A DNA stretch of 64,000 nucleotides from Bacillota bacterium (GTDB taxonomy: Bacteria; Bacillota; Clostridia; Oscillospirales; Oscillospiraceae), in NCBI GenBank assembly GCA_030535235.1, contig JAUNCL010000002.1, positions 79,731-143,730 of the forward strand, read 5' to 3'. Shown here in pieces: positions 60,301-64,000 of this stretch; positions within the stretch are counted from its first letter, which is position 1, and the number at the start of each line of letters is the position of its first letter. A program made the translations under genes and the position numbers. Below the pieces are notes generated by a model. It saw nothing but the letters and a program-made list of their open reading frames with translations. It did no database searches and had not been told where the DNA came from.

Positions 60301-60873
60301 CCCATCGGCATCATGATGGAGGACTTTGCCCAGCCCGACGGCCCCACCCGGTTCCAGGACGGGGACAAGGTCCTCCTGGCGGGCATCGTGGCCAGCGCCA
60401 AGACCAAGACCACCCGAAACAACTCCCTCATGTCCTATGTGGTCCTGGAGGACGACACCGGCTCGGTGGAGCTGCTGGCCTTCAACCGGGTGCTGGAGGA
60501 GAGCGGCAGCTACCTCCAGGCCAACGTGCCCATCCTCGCCGCCGGGCGGATCTCCGTCCGGGACGAGAAGGCCCCCCAGGTCATGTGCGACCGGGTGACC
60601 CCCCTGTCCCAGACCCCGGCGGGCCAGCCGGACTTCCGCCCCCGGCCCAAGCCCGGAACCCGGAAGGGGACCCTCTACCTGCGGCTGGAGTCCGAGAACG
60701 CCCCCCTGTTCCGGCGGGTGAAGGCCCTGCTCACCCTATTCCCCGGGGAAAGTCAGGCCGTCCTCTACTTCACCGACACCCAGCGGAAGCTGGGCGCCCG
60801 CTGCCTCCTCCACGACGCCCTCATCCAGGAGCTGGAAGAGCGGCTGGGGAAGGAGAACGTGGTGGTGAAGTGA
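57385..60873 (+). CDS. dnaE: DNA polymerase III alpha subunit
   Basis: This 1162-residue C-family polymerase has an N-terminal PHP domain ([28 protein letters not shown] in slightly varied form), the polymerase core with [23 protein letters not shown] in two blocks and [19 protein letters not shown] holding the catalytic aspartates, a tandem HhH region, and a C-terminal OB fold (about 985-1070). It lacks the proofreading exonuclease and zinc domain of PolC, so it is the DnaE1/DnaE3-type partner. The ribosome site is weak; starts at 57385 or 57394 are possible. Length is normal. Confidence 0.96.
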   Translation: [1162 protein letters not shown]

Positions 60874-60885
60874 CAGGCGGCATCG

Positions 60886-60993
60886 CCCTCTCCGTCTTTG
60901 GGCCTGGCGGCCCAAATCCACCTCCCCCAAAGGGGGAGGCAAGATACCGCCCCTCCACCGCTTCGCGGTCCCCCTCCCCTCAAAGAGGAGGTT
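60886..60993. repeat. Family A element, rearranged copy (A6)
   Basis: A right half (CCCTCTCCGTC, inner TTTGGGCC/GGCCCAAA stem, CCTCCCCCAAAGGGGGAGG) at 60886-60943 is followed by a second, partial right-type half (CCACCGCTTCGCGG, CCCTCCCC) to 60993. It starts 13 bases after the dnaE stop codon. Confidence 0.75.
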
Positions 60994-61020
60994 CAAACCA
61001 AAAGAAAGGAAGAATCTCTC

Positions 61021-62163
61021 ATGAAACGACTTCTCATCTGTCTTCTGACTCTGATCCTCTGCCTTTCCCTTGTCCCCGCCGCCCTGGCGGCCAAGACCTT
61101 CTCCGACGTACCCGGGAACCACTGGGCCTATTCCTATGTCTCCACCGCCGTCCAGAAGGGCTGGGTCAACGGCATGAGCGACAACCAGTACCAGCCTGGG
61201 GGAACGGTCACCGGCGCCCAGTTCCTCACCATGGTGGTCCGGGCCTTCTACCCCGGGGACATCCCCGCCGGGGTGGCCGACCCCTGGTACCAGCCCTATG
61301 TGACCGCCGGGGACAAGCACGGCCTCCGGACCGGCGCGGGCCTGTCCGCCGCCAAGGACCTCACCGCCGGCCTCACCCGGTACCAGATGGCCCAGGTCAT
61401 GGACAATCTCCTGTCCGCCGCCGGGGTTCGGGCTCCCGCCTCCTTCGACCCCGCCACCAGCATCGCCGACTGGTCCGCCGTCCCCGCCAGCTACCGGGAG
61501 AGCGTGGCCAACACCTACGGCCTGGGCCTGCTCACCGGCATGGATGACAAGGGCACCTTCGCCGGAACCAGCAGCATGAACCGGGCCCAGGCCGCCGCCG
61601 TCATGTGCCGCCTGGGCGACGCGGTCTCCGTCCAGTCCCCCGGCACCGACCCCGTCACCCCCGCCGACATGGTCTCCAACCAGGCCCTTCTGAACCAGGC
61701 CAATGCCCGATTTGAGGAGCAGTACTACTTCCTCTACGGCCTGGAACCCGGCGCTGTCTTTGACCAGGTCTGGGAGGTCGCCTTCGAAGCCCCCGGCCCG
61801 GAGGGCTACCCCGTCCCCTGGTTCCGGGTGACCGAGCCCGGCATGAACTCCATGGCGGATATCCAGCGGGTGTGGGAGACCTACTTCGCCCGGTCCTGGG
61901 CCATCCCCGCCAAGTACCTGGCATCCTATCGGGAGGCAAACGGCCGCCTGTACTCCTGCAACCAGGGGATCGGCGACGACATCACCATCCAGAGCATGAA
62001 GGTGGAAAAAATTCTCTCCCGCAGCGGCCAGAAGGCTACCCTCCTGGCCAAGGTCTATCACAGGGATCCCTGGAACGGTTCTACCTACACAGAAGACATC
62101 CTCTACAACATGATCTGGGAGGACGGCCAGTGGAAGTGCTCCGGCCTGACCTGGACCTATTGA
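61021..62163 (+). CDS. S-layer homology (SLH) domain surface protein
   Basis: This 380-residue exported protein has a signal peptide ending ALAA (about residue 23) and three SLH repeats (FSDVPGNHWAYSYVSTAVQKGWVNG; a middle repeat around DPWYQPYVTAGDKHGLRTG; SYRESVANTYGLGLLTGM), here quoted in parts, which bind pyruvylated secondary wall polymer. The C-terminal domain (about 225-380) reads like an IseA/NTF2-type fold with KVEKILSRSGQKATLLAKVY and GQWKCSGLTW. IseA inhibits cell-wall endopeptidases, so a wall-hydrolase inhibitor is one possibility, not shown. GAAAGGAAG precedes the ATG. Confidence 0.85.
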   Translation: MKRLLICLLTLILCLSLVPAALAAKTFSDVPGNHWAYSYVSTAVQKGWVNGMSDNQYQPGGTVTGAQFLTMVVRAFYPGDIPAGVADPWYQPYVTAGDKHGLRTGAGLSAAKDLTAGLTRYQMAQVMDNLLSAAGVRAPASFDPATSIADWSAVPASYRESVANTYGLGLLTGMDDKGTFAGTSSMNRAQAAAVMCRLGDAVSVQSPGTDPVTPADMVSNQALLNQANARFEEQYYFLYGLEPGAVFDQVWEVAFEAPGPEGYPVPWFRVTEPGMNSMADIQRVWETYFARSWAIPAKYLASYREANGRLYSCNQGIGDDITIQSMKVEKILSRSGQKATLLAKVYHRDPWNGSTYTEDILYNMIWEDGQWKCSGLTWTY

Positions 62164-62220
62164 CAGAGGTTGGGGGATAGAATCAATAAAAGGATATCCC
62201 GGCCCATCCCGCCGGGGTAT

Positions 62221-62271
62221 CTCTCCCTCCGCCCCTTCGGGGCACCTCCCTCATCAGAGGGAGGCAGAAGG
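62221..62271. repeat. Family A element, half copy (A7)
   Basis: CTCTCCCTCC, inner GCCCCTTCGGGGC hairpin and terminal CCTCCCTCATCAGAGGGAGG. Before it, GATATCCCGGC and GCCGGGGTATC form another hairpin. Together they fill the gap before cls. Confidence 0.7.
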
Positions 62272-62326
62272 GGTGGTCAAACACCCAATGTCTCATTCCT
62301 CATTCCAAAGAAAGGAGAGGTCTGCC

Positions 62327-63856
62327 ATGAACCCCATCAAAACTGCGTTCTCCCCCCGCCGTCAGCGGATGCTCTGGGTGATCCTCAGTATCCTGCTGCA
62401 GCTGGGTCTGGTCCTGGTGGTCCTCTTCTTCTTCAACCAGTATTTCGTTTACTTCTACTGGTTCTCCATTCTGGTCAGCGTGGTGGTGGCCCTGTACATC
62501 TCCACCCGGAACACCAAGCTGGCCTATAAGGTGGCCTGGATCATCCCCATCCTCCTGGTCCCGGTGGTGGGGGGCATCCTGTATATCTTCCTGGGAGGCG
62601 GCCGGAAGCTGAACTTCCAGCGGGGAGAGGCCCAGCGGACCTACCGCAAGCAGCTCCCCCCAAAGCTGGACAACATCGACCTGCTGCGCTACGGGGCCGA
62701 CGCCGCCCAGCAGGCCCTCTATCTGCAAAACGCCGCCCTCTGCCCCACCTACAGCAACACGGAAACCAAATACTTCTCCTCCGGCAAGGCCTTTTTCCCC
62801 GCCTTTTTGGAGGAGCTGAGCAAGGCCCAACGCTATATCTTCCTGGAGTATTTCATCATCGCCGACGGCTCCCTGTGGCAGGAGGTCTTGCCCATCCTCC
62901 GGGAGAAGGCGGACCAGGGGGTGGAGGTCCGGGTGATCTACGACGGCATCGGCTCCGCCAACACCCTGGACGAGGACTACCAGGAGGACCTGGAGGCCAT
63001 GGGTATCCACTGCCGCCCTTTCCAGCCCTTCCTGCCCATCCTGTCCATCCACCAGAACAACCGGGACCACCGGAAGCTCTGCGTCATTGACGGGGTCACC
63101 GGCTTCGTCAGCGGCCTGAACCTGGCCGACGAGTATATCGACCGGCTGAATCGCTTCGGCTATTGGAAGGACAACGCCCTCCTCCTCCGGGGAGAGGCGG
63201 TGTGGAGTCTCTCTGTCTTTTTCCTGGCCATGTGGGACGACCACCACACCCCCCGGTCGAATTTCGACTGGTTCCGCCCCCGGGAGCTGCCCCCCCTGGG
63301 CTCCGTCCAGGGGATCGTGACCCCCTACGCCGACACCCCCTTCCCCGAGGACACCGTCTGCGCCGACCTCCATTTGCAGATGATCACCAAGGCCAAGAAC
63401 TACCTCTTCCTCACCACCCCCTATCTGGTGCTGGACGAGACCATTTTCTCCGCCCTGTGTACCGCCGCACGGTCCGGGGTGGACGTGCGGGTGATGACCC
63501 CCCACATCCCGGACAAGAAAACCGTCTTTGCCGTCACCCAGTCCAACTACCCCGCCCTGCTGGCCGCCGGGGTGCGGATCTTCGAGTTCACCCCCGGCTT
63601 CCTCCACAGCAAAACCGTGGTGGCCGACGACCTCTACGCCTCGGTGGGGAGCTGCAACCTGGACTACCGGAGCTTCTTCCTCCAGTTTGAAAACGGCGTG
63701 TGGCTGTGCGGCACCGACACGGTGGAGGCCGTCCGGGACGATTTTCTGGAGACCATCCCCCTGTGCCAGGAGATCACCCCGGAGGACTGCAAGCACCTCT
63801 CCCCCTGGAAGCGGCTGCTGACCGCCCTCTACCGCCTGTTCTCCCCTCTGTTTTGA
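62327..63856 (+). CDS. cls: Cardiolipin synthase
   Basis: This 509-residue PLD-family enzyme joins two phosphatidylglycerols into cardiolipin. Two N-terminal membrane helices (about 12-60) plus a third near 75-95 anchor it; both catalytic HKD motifs are complete, HRKLCVIDG with SGLNLADEY, and FLHSKTVVADD with GSCNLDYRSF. The ATG at 62327 has AAAGGAGAGG upstream; an upstream in-frame ATG at 62273 lies in the repeat region and is rejected. It ends 91 bases before the tRNA gene, with no clear terminator between. Confidence 0.95.
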   Translation: MNPIKTAFSPRRQRMLWVILSILLQLGLVLVVLFFFNQYFVYFYWFSILVSVVVALYISTRNTKLAYKVAWIIPILLVPVVGGILYIFLGGGRKLNFQRGEAQRTYRKQLPPKLDNIDLLRYGADAAQQALYLQNAALCPTYSNTETKYFSSGKAFFPAFLEELSKAQRYIFLEYFIIADGSLWQEVLPILREKADQGVEVRVIYDGIGSANTLDEDYQEDLEAMGIHCRPFQPFLPILSIHQNNRDHRKLCVIDGVTGFVSGLNLADEYIDRLNRFGYWKDNALLLRGEAVWSLSVFFLAMWDDHHTPRSNFDWFRPRELPPLGSVQGIVTPYADTPFPEDTVCADLHLQMITKAKNYLFLTTPYLVLDETIFSALCTAARSGVDVRVMTPHIPDKKTVFAVTQSNYPALLAAGVRIFEFTPGFLHSKTVVADDLYASVGSCNLDYRSFFLQFENGVWLCGTDTVEAVRDDFLETIPLCQEITPEDCKHLSPWKRLLTALYRLFSPLF

Positions 63857-63883
63857 AAAATTTTGAAAGCTTGAAAAATCCTG

Positions 63884-63912
63884 TTGACAAATGAAGCGGA
63901 ATTTGGTATTAT
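63884..63912 (+). promoter_or_regulatory. tRNA promoter
   Basis: TTGACA (63884-63889) and TATTAT (63907-63912) are spaced 17 bases, about 35 bases ahead of the tRNA. Confidence 0.85.
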
Positions 63913-63947
63913 GAATCTCGTGCCTGGGGAGTACCTCGGGCAGACTC

Positions 63948-64000
63948 GGGAGCATAGCTCAGCTGGGAGAGCACATGCCTTACAAGCATGGGGTCACAGG
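63948..64000 (+). tRNA. tRNA-Val (anticodon TAC), 3' end cut by window edge
   Basis: Acceptor GGGAGCA, D-arm GCTCAGCTGGGAGAGC and anticodon arm CATGC-CTTACAA-GCATG are all canonical. The loop gives anticodon TAC, which reads valine codons. The variable region starts and the T arm lies beyond the window. Further tRNA genes may follow. Confidence 0.92.

Overview
The window is a stretch of a high-GC Firmicutes (Clostridia) chromosome. The best guess is the butyrate-producing Oscillospiraceae (Flavonifractor / Lawsonibacter / Intestinimonas-like). Evidence: AGGAGG-type ribosome sites with occasional TTG/GTG starts; TTGACA/TATAAT promoters spaced 17 bases; crotonase, 3-hydroxybutyryl-CoA dehydrogenase and a butyryl-CoA:acetate CoA-transferase; sporulation-lineage genes (SpoVB-like flippase, Noc, Soj/Spo0J, WhiA, RapZ); DapL-type diaminopimelate synthesis; rubrerythrin. 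The genus is an inference. Noc, ParA, ParB, RsmG and two perfect parS sites suggest the window lies near the chromosome origin.

Layout. 1-1.6 kb (minus): BioY biotin importer under a BirA-type operator, a Gx-transporter protein and a NusG-domain-II protein. 1.66-4.5 kb: a yybP-ykoY (manganese) riboswitch in front of a P-type cation ATPase. 4.6-8.1 kb: exopolyphosphatase and polyphosphate kinase, then a DUF1292 protein. 8.2-10 kb (minus): crt-hbd. 10.3-14.8 kb: hpf, SpoVB-like flippase, tadA, EamA exporter. 15-16.3 kb (minus): CoA-transferase. 16.5-22.3 kb: xpt plus a BMP-type nucleoside/purine ABC importer. 22.4-28.5 kb: noc, parA, parB and a coiled-coil membrane protein between two parS sites, then serS, mscL, rsmG. 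28.6-34.4 kb: MinD-like ATPase, mgsA, hisS, two paralogous small membrane proteins, aspS. 34.4-37.7 kb (minus): nitrilase-family amidase, cysK, metY. 38-39.7 kb: nifS-nifU, divergent from metY, with the same operator-like palindrome at both promoters. 39.9-47.6 kb: HD-GYP protein, SpoU methyltransferase, deoC, a DHHW protein with a lipoprotein, MATE exporter, dicarboxylate symporter. 47.6-51.3 kb: an AT-rich island unlike everything around it. 51.4-64 kb: rubrerythrin, lipoprotein, dapF-dapL, rapZ-whiA, dnaE, an SLH protein, cardiolipin synthase and the start of a tRNA-Val.

The AT-rich island is the best candidate for something undescribed. A 550-residue protein that I do not recognise is transcribed away from a compact operon. 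That operon encodes two related cysteine-rich microproteins (43 and 35 residues), a YbjN-like protein and, overlapping its stop codon, a basic 59-residue peptide. Between the two units lie three GTGTAA repeats with an exact 10-base period and a 14-base palindrome. A zinc-ribbon microprotein lies beyond the large gene. No integrase or transposase is visible.

Other recurrent structure: a large imperfect palindromic element (family A) sits in at least eight gaps, often right after stop codons; shorter hairpin repeats (families B and C) are also dispersed. Three genes (EamA, MATE, dapF) have a strong intrinsic terminator starting about 10-15 bases after the predicted transcription start and before the coding region, an architecture that suggests attenuation or very short transcripts. 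Many long open frames antisense to real genes are GC-rich artefacts and are not annotated.
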